Part shown: positions 12,790 to 26,620 of the stretch, piece by piece | How the letters are laid out: each line of letters opens with the position of its first letter | How positions within the stretch are numbered: the stretch's first letter is position 1 | Origin: Clarkia xantiana subsp. parviflora | Taxonomy: Eukaryota > Streptophyta > Magnoliopsida > Myrtales > Onagraceae | Direction: 5' to 3' | DNA length: 64,000 nt | Assembly: GCA_036873135.1 (NCBI GenBank) | Contig: JAPTYO010000057.1 | Coordinates: 94,001-158,000 of the forward strand | Position numbers and translations under genes: made by a program | Notes under the pieces: generated by a model | What the model saw: the letters and a program-made list of their open reading frames with translations, nothing else | The model's database searches: none | What the model was told of the DNA's origin: nothing

Positions 12790-14424
12790 AGAAGCTGCGA
12801 ATTACGCACTTGCAAATTCTTCCATTCTCGGTTGCCCAAATTTTTAGTATTTATTATTATTTATATCTATATTAAATTTGTTTTTTATGGGGAAATTTTA
12901 TTTATTATTATTGAAATTTGGAGCCCTCTACATTCCCCACGGAAATGACCCCCATTTCGACCGATACATACATATACACTTAGTATAAAAGAACTTATAA
13001 CAAAGAAATTTTGGATTAAAATTGGAAATAGCTACAATCTATTAAATGTCGTCGATTCAGTAGTGATTGAGATGTATCTTCACTTCACTACTGTTTTATT
13101 TTTATACGAAACTCATATATATATATATTAGATACTGATCCCGCACATCGCGCGGGTGAAAAATATTAAAAAAATAATAATAAAAGAAGATTTTTATTAT
13201 TATAATGAATTCTAAACTTTATATCTTTATACATTATATCTATATATTCATATAAAATACATTTATATAAAATACTATTTTAAATATAATAATATTTTTG
13301 CATAGTAAAATAATGTTACTCTATATACTTTTCTAAGTATAGATATGCATATAATTTAATTTTTTTCGATAATTAATCTTACAATATATAAAAAAAATAT
13401 TCACACTTTATATATTAATATCAATTACGATTTTTTTAACTAAATATATTATAAAATTATGTTTTACTTATTAATATTCACTATAAATAAATATTTTTAT
13501 TAATACATTAGATTATCCGTAGCATAAATTTAGCATCATGATTAATGGATTATAATTAAACATAATAACGTAAATTTCCCGAAAAATATAATAACTTACT
13601 ATACATTACGTTGCAGTAATGTATAAATGAAGCTAATACAAACTGAAAGTTATTAGAATGGCCACATCATCATAGATGAATGAACCGTGAGCTTGGTGAA
13701 ACCAAGGAAAGCCACATTTAACAAAATTGAGATGAATTTAACATGTTATTTTAATATATCATTTTGGTTACATCAAAAGACCTCACGTGGTCAGCACACG
13801 TTCGTTTCTATTCAATTTGACGAAAATGATATACAAATTTGTTCGGAAATGAAATGATAAATTTTAAAAATTTAAAATTAGGGTAACATTGAGTTAAAAA
13901 GTTGATAATTAACCCGATAGTCTCAATAGAAATGGAATAAAATGGGAAGAGAAAAATCCAAAAAGTGAGCATGGTGGGGTGCAACTAGCTAGCTAGCTCC
14001 CGATCTCGATTGTGTGTGTTGTTGCTTTCAGTTACTGTGTCCTGCAAGCAACACATCATCTCTCCTCTCTAATTGAAGTCAGAACAGAACAGAACAGAAC
14101 AAACCAACCTCATTTATTCTCTCTCTCTCTCTCTCTCTAGAAGAACACCCACACACACAGTCATAGAGACCTAACCTAACCTAACCAGCAATTCTGCAGC
14201 TAGCTAGATCCAAACTTATTCATCCTCGATCTCTTTGGTTCTGCTTAATTATATATTCATATATATATATCCATCTCTCTGGTCTGCTTATTCAATTCTA
14301 AATCTCCTCCTCACTCTCTTATTTTCTTGCTTATTATTAATAAACAGACCTCTTCTTCGATTCCTTCATGCTCATGCATGGTGACCTGAGAGGTAGGAAT
14401 GATATATGGTAATTAAATTGATCC
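12790..14424. promoter_or_regulatory. Divergent upstream region RLK / EPFL1-like
   Basis: AT-rich spacer between divergent genes. It holds a Helitron-like 3' terminus (separate entry) and, near the EPFL gene, a leader-like stretch with a (CT)n microsatellite at about 14119-14138 and accacacacac-type simple sequence, typical of a plant 5' UTR. No other gene is visible. Confidence 0.45.
13128..13156 (-). mobile_element. Helitron-like 3' terminus
   Basis: Read on the minus strand, a short hairpin (CCCGC, 7-nt loop, GCGGG; 13156-13140) is followed about 8 nt later by CTAA and then a T at the insertion point. Hairpin plus CTRR with insertion next to T is the known Helitron 3' end. The element would extend rightwards into the AT-rich DNA to perhaps 13.6-13.9 kb; the 5' TC end was not identified. 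Confidence 0.5.
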
Positions 14425-14993
14425 ATGAAGAAGTCTCTACTTAAACCTAACCAACCAACTTCATCTTCAACCTCTCTCCTTCTCCTCCTACTTACTCTTC
14501 TTCTCTCCGGCCGCTCCTCCTCGCTACAGTCGCCGCCTTCTTCTCGTCAGGTAATTACTCTTAATTAAAGTATGAAGAATAGTATTTAGTATCTTCACTC
14601 GTAGCCTAGGTTCGACATTATCAGACAATCGGATCTTAAACTGAGTTTGAGTTTATGAGATAATAGGTTATGTATGTATATATAGAAGAAATGCATGATA
14701 GAAGTTAATTTGTGGAACAGGCGGATTTGACAATGGAATTGGAGGAGAAGACGAGGCTAGGATCGATGCCGCCGAGCTGCTACAATAAATGCAACGCCTG
14801 CCACCCTTGCATGGCGGTCCAAGTCCCATCTGGACCCGTCAGCCACCGCGACGCCGACATGGTGGCCATCAAGTTTCTGGAACCTTCTTCTTCTTCTTCT
14901 TCTTCTTCTTCTTCTCTCGAGGAGGGAAGATACTCCAACTACAAGCCTCTCGGCTGGAAATGCCGCTGCCGCAACCATTTTTACAACCCTTAG
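14425..14993 (+). CDS. EPFL1: EPIDERMAL PATTERNING FACTOR-like secreted peptide (EPFL1-like)
   Basis: Secreted Cys-rich signalling peptide of the EPF/EPFL family, whose known receptors are ERECTA-type LRR kinases. Exons 14425-14550 and 14721-14993 join in frame to 132 residues. Residues 1-33 are a leucine-rich signal peptide. The mature C-terminal domain starts near LGSMPPSC and carries six Cys (62, 66, 69, 72, 123, 125) in the family pattern CYNKCNACHPC ... WKCRC, with YSNYKPLGWKC and the terminal HFYNP. The loop between the Cys blocks contains a run of Ser (TCT/TTC repeat, 14884-14918), an unusual low-complexity expansion that is prone to length change. EPFL1 is chosen over EPFL8 partly because it sits beside an At5g10290-like kinase, as I recall for Arabidopsis EPFL1; the paralogue assignment is therefore less sure than the family. 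Confidence 0.85.
14884..14918 (+). repeat. TTC/TCT trinucleotide microsatellite in EPFL coding exon
   Basis: About eleven uninterrupted TCT/TTC units encode poly-Ser in the inter-cysteine loop of the EPFL peptide. The antisense poly-Arg frame is a shadow. Confidence 0.9.
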
Positions 14994-16689
14994 CTTATAA
15001 ATTAAGATGAAGAAGAAGAGGACGGAGCTCACTTCTTAAAGGGCTGGCTGTTTTGAAATATTTTTGACACTTCAGTTACTTGAAGTTCAATTAACAAAAC
15101 ATAAGTCTTACTATTTACATACTTACTTTGGGCCTTGGCTTGGGGTTGGTTTTTGCGGAAGTGGCATAAACCTCCCCAAAGAATTACCATCTTGCAAAGA
15201 TGCCCCTCCATGTTCTCTTTCTCTTTCGAGTCTTGTCAGGCAAATATCACCCAATTTCAGCAGTTCGGCTGCAGACATGAGTCAAACCTATGCTGCTGTT
15301 GGTCAAATTTTTGTAATGTACCTATAATTATATTGTATAATATTTTTCTTGTTTTAATAGTATTTAGGTTTGTACGATCTTGTTTTTCTTTAATAGCTAT
15401 AGCTAGAGAGAAAAGACGACAAAGTACGAATAACTTGCTTGTGATCATGGAGCAGAAGAAAATTTTAAGAGCACTTCCAAGTTCGAATAGTACTTACTAG
15501 TTCTTTTTTCCTACTTCTATATTTTCCTGTAAATTTGTCATTTTAAAGAGTTCTTAGTTCCACTTATTGCTGGTTCATATTTATAATGATTAAATAGGAA
15601 TTTTGCATTCCAACGGGAGTTCCTAGTTTCAAAGAACGCTCAATAATGACAATTATGCAAAATTTCAGATTTTGTGTTTGAGGCGTAGAAAAGTAGTAGA
15701 TGAAGTAAATAATGAATGGGAGTAGTACCCGTCATGTGGACTTGATGTGCTTAGGGAACCACAACCAATCGGCTGGCTATAGCCTATAAGCGAGAGGCTT
15801 TACTTATTTTGAGTGAGGCACTAGTCTGGGATTCTAACTTTCTTTACTCATCTCAACCTCATTCTTTTCATGGCATGGCAATAAGAAAATGGCAGTTGAA
15901 TAGACGGACATTATTAATTTTACATCACCAAAGAGAACCGAAACAAACAAGTCCCACTCGAAAGTGGAAATGTAAATTGACACCAGAAACAAACAAACAA
16001 ACGACTCTCTCTCTCTCTTAGTTGAGTTATTCAAAGACTTAGAATCCTTTCCATTTTAACAAATTTAATCATAAATGCATCAATCAATGTGTCTACCCAT
16101 CTTTTTTGCTTTAAAAAAAAAAAATCAATTGAATTGAATTGCGTGAAGTCTTGGGACTATAGTGCATATCACTTCAACTAATGGAGCTTTTCAATTGTTA
16201 TAAAATTAGAGAATCTACTTGTGCTTTGCGCAAAGTATAAACTTTGTTTTAATTAAGGGTTAAGAACACAATAGGGGCCTTAAATCTTAAATCTTTTCCT
16301 CTATTTTTATTATGTATACGTATGCTCTCACATTGTATTGTTTTGTTCAGCCAAACATAACTGTTGTATATGTTCGGAATTACTTCCTCCCTTATCCAGC
16401 TAACAGTTTGTTCCATTGTCCAAACAGCTAACAATTTGATAATTTACTTCATTCAAGTTTTTGGTTATCTAAATGGACTGAACCTGAGGTTACCCTACCC
16501 CGGTCTCAATCCCCAGTTGGCAGTCTTTATGGATACCAAACATAAAATCTGTTCAAAAATGTAACACATATCGATCCTTGCCAATACTCTCTATGGAAGA
16601 TTGTTTCATGAAAATGATGATCATAACATATACATGTTAAAACTAGGAAAAACCGAATCCAACTACATAACTAAAATTGATAGACAAGT
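14994..16689. other. 3' flanks of EPFL1-like and NSUN2-like genes
   Basis: Convergent spacer. The first 300-400 bp probably are the EPFL 3' UTR. Simple sequence such as (CT)n near 16004-16018 and A runs is present. No further gene, RNA or clear transposon end was found; short open frames have no recognisable content. Confidence 0.45.
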
Positions 16690-19600
16690 TCAGACCATCA
16701 TCACTGCCTTCCCCATTCTGCCTGCATTCCCCAAGGTCTCTTTAGCAGGAGCCTCGACACGAGCTAACAGTCTTTCGAGCAGCTCTTGACAGTCAATTGC
16801 AGTGACCAGAACGCTTAAGCTATTCCTCCCCTTCCAGCACCCAATTGCTATCTTCGACTTTGTTATCATGTTCGTAACAGAATCTGCACAGTTATTCATC
16901 TTTCCGTAACTCATGGTAAACCTGCTTCTTATCTTGCTCACCAAATCATTGTTTTTGCCAGAAAACAGATATTTTTCCACTTTAAATTTTTCAAGAAACT
17001 AAATCTGGAAGGTCATGGAGCATACCATCCTTGAGAACTATCACGCAGCAGCCAGACAACAGCTCCACTGCTTTAGAACCAAACTCGGAATCAACAAAAT
17101 CGGAGAATTTGACACTCTTGTACTGCAAAAGATGCTTCAAGTCCACTGCAGATGCATATAAAATCTGTTTGGTAATATAAGGGAGAAGCATGGGCAATCC
17201 TTCAGATGATATCCGGAACACGCACGGTGCAGTGGTGCCCTGAAGCGATGATTGCCTCTCCTGCATTTTTCACAGCCCAAAAAGCCAAAGAACGTTAAAT
17301 CCAATCTGCAATGTGAATATTTCAACATACATGAAATTTCAAAAGGGTAAAAGTACCAATCTACTAGCTGAATTTATGACCAATCAGCTTGTTGCTATCT
17401 AAACTAATACATTAGTGCATTTTGCTAGCTCCAACGATCTTTCTGTCAACGACGGAAAATACAACAAAGTGCAAATATGTGTCGTCAAATCAGCGCTCTA
17501 CATATACGTTTTCCGTCCAAAGATAACAGAAAAATGGACGGAGCTAAAAGGTTGCACTTTTCAGTATTAGTTTCAGCTAGTAAAAAGTCTACCAAAAAAG
17601 AAACAGAGCAAGTAAGCAGCATATGAGCCACAGGTTAGGTTAGCAACTGGATAACAAACACATAGTTAACATAGTACTTACAAACATCTTGAGGCCAATG
17701 GAAGTGATCTTTAGTGGCTGACCCACTTTGAAATTAAGATGCAGCGCTTGTTTAAATGACTTGGAGATGTAGTAAATTCTTTTGACGTGGTTTGTGTCAC
17801 TGTTTCTTGTAACGAGGTGCCCCTCTAATGGGAAGGAATCACTGATACCATAGAATGTCTTAATGTTGTTGAGTATAGCCTCGTCTTTGAAAAACACAAC
17901 CGGATCTACCCCTCTCCACTTCCCTTGCATCTGCAACTTCCTCTTTCCACCTAAAGCTTTTGCTTCTTCCCCATTATTATTAGTGTCTAATTCAGTCTCC
18001 TTCGAGCTCTCGTTATTAGTAACAGAAGATTCTGGAACAGCTTTATCATCCACAGCTTCAAAGACTTGATCATTTGAAGCATCTGCTACTGACTTACCAT
18101 TAACATCACTTTCAGATGAAGTTTTTCCTCGTTTGCTTGGCATCTCTGCAATAACTGTTGGGAAATGAATCAAGTAAATTAGTTTTCCTACACAGGACCA
18201 GCCAAAAATGGGAGAAATATGAATCCAGATATATTTCTACTTTTATTTGTGTCAATGAAAATGTGGAAATAAGCTCTAGCTTACTGCCATTAGATTTGAA
18301 AAATGGATCTACCATGAACAGATAGATATATATATGGCTACTTTTATGTCCTAAATCTCAAGCCAACACTCGCCTTGTCTAGTAATTTCCCATGTAAATT
18401 CATTATTATACCAAAAAGCATAGTTGCAGATGAATAGATGAGATGATTACCAATGTGGGCAAATGAAAAGCAACGACGCGCGTCATTTACTCGACCACAA
18501 ATACTATCTCAGCAAGAAAGAATATGAAGGAGCATGTTAGGGATATAATTATCCATAATATATTATAATTTATTATTATTAGGATTAATATTAGTGATAA
18601 TGTTAGATCTGCGATAAGTTTAGATATTATATTTCATATTGTTATCTGTTAGAATATCTTATCTATTTAGATTGTACTTGTCTAGTATAAGGGACATGTT
18701 TATTGAATAAGAACTAAGAAGGCAAGTAGAAAGTTATTTCATTTATGTTATTTCAACTATCTAGTTCTTACTTCTTAGTTAAGTTAGTTCTTAGGGTTAT
18801 CAAGACCCAAAACAGAGAACAGACAATAAATGACTTTTAAGCTTTATTTAATCTTTATTGTAGTTAAGGTAAGTATAGTTTTACCTGGCAAGGGAGCTGT
18901 TTTACGGAGGACAGCAATGAAGAAGGCACCAACATTCTGATCATGAGGGACAATCCTCATGCAACGTTCCAAAGGAAAATCAGAAACTTCTGCTTCCAAA
19001 TTTTCAGGTGGAGTCACAGGGTTTTCTGGTGGTGTGACATTATCTTCAGTGTTTGTAGCTTGATCACCATTCTGATTATCTTCTGGAGCATCATCCTCAG
19101 TTACTTCAAGGGAATTTTGACCAGAAGGAAACATACTGGGAACCACACCACCTCTTCGGTGTTTTTTTACATCCTTGTAAGAAGCTAACCAGGTGGTCTT
19201 GTCATATACCTGCTCAACCATATAAAATGACTTCTTTAGGATAATCTACAGTATGGATTATTAACACCAAACTGTTAATGTTGCCCATATTCAACTGAAA
19301 AGTTTGTGTTAGTCAACTCTTACACTTATATTTCAAACTATTTCTCCTTCTGCCAATCAATGTGAGACTTCAACAAAAAAAAGTAACAAATAACTCTCTT
19401 TACTCATCTAGGCTTCGCATGTAAAATATTTATAAGGATCTGAGCCACAGAGCTGAAAAAATAAAATTGAACACTACATCCTGAGAGTTGGAAGCAATTT
19501 TATGATTAGACTTTGGAGATAAACAAACTTAATAACTGAATTGAAAACATCCGGAAAATGTAGAAAGTGAACATGTCATCAGCATATTCTTTTGTTTAAT

Positions 19601-19733
19601 AATATAAAGAATATTAATGCCACCAGCAGTGGTGTCTGACCTTCCATTTCCTATGACCTGGGCGGCGGACAAGCTGCGGGAGCTCGTTGGAAACATCTAG
19701 AAGTTCAACACAGCCCTCATACTTACGCAGGAT
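16690..19733 (-). CDS. TRM4B: tRNA (cytosine-5) methyltransferase NSUN2/TRM4B-like, C-terminal half only
   Basis: Exons on the minus strand: 19733-19641, 19209-18885, 18145-17682, 17260-17026 and 16883-16690, all GT-AG and in frame (436 residues to the stop). The sequence matches the part of plant NSUN2/TRM4 that follows the catalytic core: ILRKYEGCVELLDVS, RRPGHRKWK, WLASYKDVKK, VPSMFPSG, ERCMRIVPHDQNVGAFF, then KWRGVDPVVFF, GHLVTRN, RISSEGLPMLLPYITKQILYAS and IAIGCWKGRNSLSVLVTA. Full plant proteins are about 800 residues or more. The N-terminal half with the SAM-binding fold and the two catalytic Cys is missing between 19734 and the peroxidase gene, so this copy cannot methylate tRNA by itself. 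The frame is nevertheless undamaged, suggesting a recent truncation, a domain-only gene, or a missing piece in the assembly. A short open frame upstream (20104-19970) is the only candidate replacement first exon. Confidence 0.82.
17345..17605. mobile_element. Small TIR element (MITE-like) in NSUN2-like intron
   Basis: Imperfect inverted ends: left ctactagctgaa ... ctaaactaatac ... gtgcattttgctagctcc; right is the complement of actagctgaaactaatac ... gtgcaacc...agctcc. About 250 bp with no coding capacity. Exact ends and target duplication unresolved. Confidence 0.45.
18535..18814. mobile_element. Possible solo LTR in NSUN2-like intron
   Basis: About 280 bp beginning tgttagggatataattatcc and ending ...cccaaaaca, i.e. 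TG...CA ends. It is flanked by gagca (18530-18534) and gagaa (18815-18819), a candidate 5-bp target duplication with one mismatch. It contains a short LTR-like promoter/poly(A) style sequence and no coding. Confidence 0.4.
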
Positions 19734-19932
19734 CTGTGGAGAGAAAAGTTATATACCAACGGAATAAGCAAGATTGGTCACTCACTATACGATGTAAATG
19801 AAATAGGAAAATTAATATTTTCGCATAAGAAGAGCCCTTTATAAGATATCTAGTAGCTATTTTAAGCACAAAAAATTTAACTTAAGCCTAACATGTTAAG
19901 GGCACACACTATCCACCGTAAAAAAAGGGGAC

Positions 19933-20104
19933 GGACATCATCGAAAACCATAAAGGACAGAGGACATCATCGAAAACCATTAAGATAAGACAATTTGCCA
20001 CTTGAGAAATCGTCCTTAAAAAAGTGGTTGCATTGCTCTTGAGTCATCGAGCTGAAATCGTCTAGCATATCTTCCAGAGACTCACACACTCGAATTTCAG
20101 CCAT
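19933..20104 (-). other. Orphan short open frame upstream of truncated NSUN2
   Basis: On the minus strand an ATG at 20104 opens MAEIRVCESLEDMLDDF and runs 45 codons. I do not recognise it; it does not resemble the NSUN2 N terminus. It ends inside a 29-bp tandem duplication (units at 19933 and 19962, each starting ggacatcatcgaaaaccat). A GT after MAEIR (codon boundary) could in principle splice in phase to the NSUN2 exon at 19733, making a small new first exon, but nothing proves this. Confidence 0.25.
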
Positions 20105-20155
20105 CAAGCTGTTAACTGGTTTGTTTTTTGTTTTTATAAAAAAAAAAAATACAAA

Positions 20156-20163
20156 TATAAATA
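20156..20163 (+). promoter_or_regulatory. TATA box candidate for the peroxidase gene
   Basis: TATAAATA lies 189 bp upstream of the peroxidase ATG, in an AT-rich stretch followed by a C-rich leader. Position is plausible for a plant TATA box with a 5' UTR of about 160 nt; no transcript data. Confidence 0.45.
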
Positions 20164-20351
20164 GAGTTTGTTTTATAATTTGGTTCCCATAGTTTCCATT
20201 CCTCCAACAGTTCCAAGAGGCATTTACCCAAAAAAAAAGAAAAACAGTTCCAAGAGGCAAACCCATTTCTTAGACCCAACTCTCCACTTGCGTCTCTCCC
20301 CAAAGCAGAGCACCCCTACCCACCCACCCACCCAGAGAAACAAAACGAACC

Positions 20352-21904
<1,553 letters not shown>

Positions 21905-22300
21905 AAATTATAGTGTGGTGGGTGGAATTGAGATTGTTGGTTCCGAACCTTATATGTATCATCTCATTATATTATTGTATTGGGATATATATATAATAAT
22001 AATAACCAATATATAATAAATCAATCAAAAGGAAGGAAGGGTCATGCTACTAGACATAACAAGTTTTATTCAAATCAACACATTACACCTAGATACTACT
22101 TGACCATGCTCATACACCATGCTCATACTCCACTCTTGTATATGCTGCAACACACACACACCATGCACACTTGATGCACGTACCAGACACACTTAATACA
22201 CGTACCATGCATACTCAGTCAGAAGCACCTGCATGATCATCAACTTCAAACACCATAGGCTAATCTCCTTCTCGTTCTTCTTTGATGATGTTTCCTAACA
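21905..22300. other. Peroxidase 3' UTR and copia 3'-LTR remnant
   Basis: The first 100-150 bp is the peroxidase 3' flank. From about 22030 the sequence (caacacacacacacc simple repeats, cacgtacca copies) probably belongs to the 3' LTR of the adjoining minus-strand copia element, whose LTR start is marked by tgttaggaaaca (minus strand) near 22301-22290. Confidence 0.4.
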
Positions 22301-25300
22301 TATCCTCCCCTAAACTGAGCATTCATGCATGAATGTCAGTTTAAACCAAAGAAGAAACACCTAACCTGAGTCTCAAATACTCATACACAACAAATTTAAG
22401 TGGCTTAGTGAAAATGTCTGCTGCATTTTCACTACTCCTGCAATACTCAATATTTAGATCAGATCCAACACACAAGTCTCTAAGATAGTAATATTTAACA
22501 TCTATGTGTTTTGATCTGCCATGAAGCACGGGATTTTTGGCTAATTTGATAGTGGAGCTGTTATCACAGTGCACCCTAGTTGGCATGTTCAGAGGGTGAA
22601 GCATAAAGGCCAAAAGCCTTCGAATCCAAAGAGTATGTTTTGCACATTCAGTGGCAGCAATAAACTTGCCTCAGTAGTAGATAAAGTAACTATTTTCTGC
22701 TTTTGAGATAGCCAAGATACTGCAGCTCTAGCTAAAACAAACACATAACCACTTGTACTTTTCCTATCTTCTCTATCACCAACATAATCACTATCAGTAA
22801 ATGCCAAAAGATCTGAATTATCACCTTTCACAAACTTCAAACCAAAGCAGGTGGTACCCTTAAGATATCTAAGTATCCTTTTGCGGGCTAATAAATGATT
22901 TACTCTAGGATTTTCCATAAACCTTGCAACAAAACTCACAGCAAACTGAACATCTGGCCTTGAGGTTGTGAGATACATCAGGCTTCCAACAAGCTGTCTA
23001 TAAGTGGTTTTATCAACTACTCCACTAGGATCAGTCTTTACTAATTTACAGTTAGTTTCAATAGGAGTTCTAACTGCATTGCAATCTGCCATATCAAACC
23101 GTTGAAGCACTTCCTGAATATACTTCTTTTGACTGATAAATATATTAGAGGGAGTTTGAGTAATCTCTAAAACAAGGTAATAATGAAGTAACCCCATATC
23201 GGTTATATCAAATTCAAACATCATTTCCTGTCAAAACACCTCAAATAGAGAACTGCAGTTCCCTGTGTAAACCAAGTCATCAACATAGACACAAACCAAA
23301 ATGAACTTGGTTCCAGTAGTTCTAATAAACATGGTATGTTCATAAGGACACTTAATGAATCATTTACTGAAGAAGTAAGTCTCTAACCTGTGATACCAAG
23401 CACGTGGTGCTTGTTTAAGTCCATACAGACACTTGTTGAGCCTATATACCTTGTTTTCCTGACCCTTTACTACAAATCCTAGAGGTTGATCAACATGTAC
23501 TTCCTCTTCTAAGCGTCCATATAGGAATGCTGATTTAACATCCAACTGATAAAGGTTCCACCTATGTTTGGCAGCTAAGGCAACCACCAATCTAATTGTA
23601 TCTAATCGAGCAACTGCGGAAAATACCTCAGTGTAATCAATACCAAACTCCTGTTTATACCCTTTGGCTACTAACCTAGCCTTATACTTATCAATTTCAT
23701 CATTCTCTTTTAGTTTGGTCTTATAAACCCACTTGACACCTATGGTTTTATGACCCTCAGGCAGCTCAACTAAATCACAAGTATTATTCTTCACAATTAA
23801 ATTCATTTCTACTTCCATAGCCTTAATCCACTTCTGATCTTTGCTAGCTTCTAGGTAACTGACTGGGTCACAATCAGCAAATAGACAATAATGCTCATAA
23901 AAGGAAGTATTCTTATGAATAGGAACTGATCTAACCTCATACTCATCAAGATACCTGGATCTTTTCGCTGCCCTCTTCTTCTTGGCAGTTGAAGATTCTG
24001 GAACACTAGCCTCAGTCCTTACTGCAGTAAGAGATGACTCATAATCTACTTGTTCCTCCTCAGTGACATCTTGATCAGTTTGAGTCTCTATCTCTTGAGG
24101 CATCACTCATGGTGGTTGATTCTCCCCAGTTACATCATCATCACTTCCTTCCTCAAGCAGCTGCAAGGTCTGCTTCTTCTTTTGAGATTCCCACTCCCAA
24201 AATTTGGCTTCATCAAACTTCACATCTCTACTTGTGATGATCCTTTTAGTCACTGGATTGAAAAGTTTATAAGCTTTGACATCTTGACTTAAGCCCAAGA
24301 ATATTCATTTCTCAGACTTTAGATTCAACTTCTTTCTATTCACATCATGCACTTTAGCAAAAGCAACACAACAAAACACCTTAAAGTGAGACACATCAGG
24401 TGTCCTTCCACACCAAGCTTCATAAGGTGTTTTATTTCTCACAACAAAGTTGAGACATCTATTAAGGATATGAACACTCCATAAGACTGCCTCAAGCCAA
24501 AATATCTTTGGCACACCCCTTGCAGTTAACATGCTTCGAATCATATTCTCTATTGTTCTATTCTTTCTCTCTGCCACACCATTTTGCTGAGGAGTGAATG
24601 GTGCTGTCTTCTCTCTTGCAATTCCATGAGACTTGCAGTAGTTTTCAAACTCAGTACTACAATATTCTCCTCTATTATCTGTCCTTAAAGCCCTAATCAT
24701 CTTCCCAGTTTTATTTTCAACTGTTGCCTTGAAGTACTTGAACTTTTGAAATGCTTCTGACTTTTCAGCAAGAACTGTAACCCAACATTATCGAGTAAAG
24801 TCATCTATAAATGTAATAAAATATCTTTTCCCACCGTTGAAAGTAGGATGTATAGGACCACAGACATCACTATAGATCAACTGCAGTTGATCCTTGGCTC
24901 TCCATGCTTGACCATTTGGGAATGAATCTCTGTCATGCTTCCCAAAAACACAATCCTCACATAACTCATGCTTAACTTGAATGGGAGGCAAGCCCTTTAC
25001 CATACTGAGTTTAGACAATGTGTTTAGCCCTTTGAAATTCAAGTGGCCAAAACGATTATGCCCCAACCATGATTCATCCCCTCTTCTTTCAGTACTTGCC
25101 AAGCTAACCTGCAAATTTGCAACCTTCAAAGGAAACAATCTATTAGTACTTATAGGGACTTCAATAATTGATCCCTTCTTTTCTTCAACGTTTTCACACT
25201 TCTCTTTATCAAACCAAACCGAGAAGTTCTTTTGAAGTAACTGGCCTACACTAAGCAAGTTAGTTTTAAGGCAAGGGACATACAACACATTTGAAATGGT

Positions 25301-26620
25301 TTCAATGAAACCATTCAGTGATCTGATCTTAATATTTCCTCTACCAAGTACTTGGATTGAAGAGTTATCACCAAATGCAACCCTGGACTTATAAGTCTCA
25401 TCCAAATCAACAAACACATCCTTGCAACCACCCATATGATTGCTACATCAAGTGTCAATGAACCACACATTTGCTGATGTAAGTCCACCACTGGTTGTTT
25501 CTTTGGCCATCAAGAGGACTTCCTTTGACTCCTTGTCCTCTAATTCTGCAAAATTCATGTGCTCATGCCTCTCTGTTGGTATATTGGCATAGCATTCTGC
25601 CTTATAGTGTCCAAATCGATGACACCTATAACATTCAACATTTGCCTTGTTAAATACTCTTCCACTTCTTCCTCTTCGTCTATCACTAAAGCCTCTACCT
25701 CTATCTGAGTGGCCTTTTCCTCTGTGAGGAAATGAAGAATGATTTCTCTCTTCAAACTTCCCTGTTCTCTGACTTGAGGACCCTTCACCCTGGTGAAAAT
25801 CATTTCTCCCATAGGATCCTCTTGCATATCATCCTCTTAGAAACTGAGAGTGTCTTCCTCTTCCTCTAAATGAGTGTTGCCCTATGTGATATTGTTGTTG
25901 ATTGGTATTTCCTCCCCCAACAGTGGCCTTTAAAGCATGATCCTCGTTTGAAGCAAGCCTATTCAACTTTTGTTCCTGCACTACAAGAGAACTTTGTAAC
26001 TCATCAAAAGAAAGAGTATCAATATCCTTGGCCTCTTCAATTGCACACACTACATAATCATATTTGGCACTCAAGGTCCTTAATATTTTCTCAACAATAG
26101 AAGTTTAAGAAATGGTTTCACCAAAAAGTTTCATTTTTATTACTGATTTCAAGTGTCCTAGCACAATAGGACATTACCTTCTCAGTATCTTTCATTTGAA
26201 GCAATTCAAACTCCCTTCGTAGAGCTTGTAATTGAGCCCTTTTCATTCTGTCTGAGCCAATTCCTTTGGCCTTCATGGAGTCCCATATCTCCTTTGCTGT
26301 ATCTTTGTTGGTGATGCTCTCTAAAACGGACCAATCAAGGGCTTGAAACAGCAAGTTCTTCGCCTTAAGATCAACAAGTTCTCTGACTTGTTTTTGTTCT
26401 CCAGTGATGTTGGCCACGGCAACTCCTTCAACAACGTACCAGTACTGCTTTTCTTGAAGTAAGTTCTTCATGATCAAAATCCATTGGTCATAGTTTCCAT
26501 TAAACTTAGGTATTGCCAACCCCACAAAAGCATCGTTGTCTCCCATTCTGCAGAATTGAGACTTTACCTTAAGCAGCAAGTTTTTTGAAGAAATCCAGGT
26601 TTTGCTCTGATACCTAATGT
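22300..26620 (-). mobile_element. Ty1/copia LTR retrotransposon, decayed internal region
   Basis: All copia domains occur in order on the minus strand. Gag (about 26546-25830; FVGLAIPKFNGNYDQW, then a CCHC knuckle near 25600-25640), protease/GAG-pre-integrase (25435-24788; GHNRFGHLNFKGL), integrase core (24700-24305; TPQQNGVAERKNR), reverse transcriptase (24106-22589; KARLVAKGYKQEFGIDY, QLDVKSAFLYG, YGLKQAPRAWY, YVDD at 23290-23276) and RNase H (to 22341; HCDNSSTIKLAKNPV, RSKHIDVKYYYLRD). In-frame stops and frameshifts occur near 23360, 23230, 24107, 25440 and 26100, so it is not autonomous. A primer site like tRNA-Met (ggtatcagagca, minus strand) lies near 26616, and a polypurine tract (aggggagga, minus) near 22310. 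LTR pairs could not be aligned by eye. Confidence 0.88.

Noticed and set aside
14171..14187. cctaacctaacctaacc as interstitial telomere repeat
   Set aside because: Six-base unit differs from the plant telomere CCCTAAA and only about three copies occur, in an EPFL leader.
14757..15032. Poly-Arg minus-strand frame
   Set aside because: Antisense of the Ser codon repeat in the EPFL exon.
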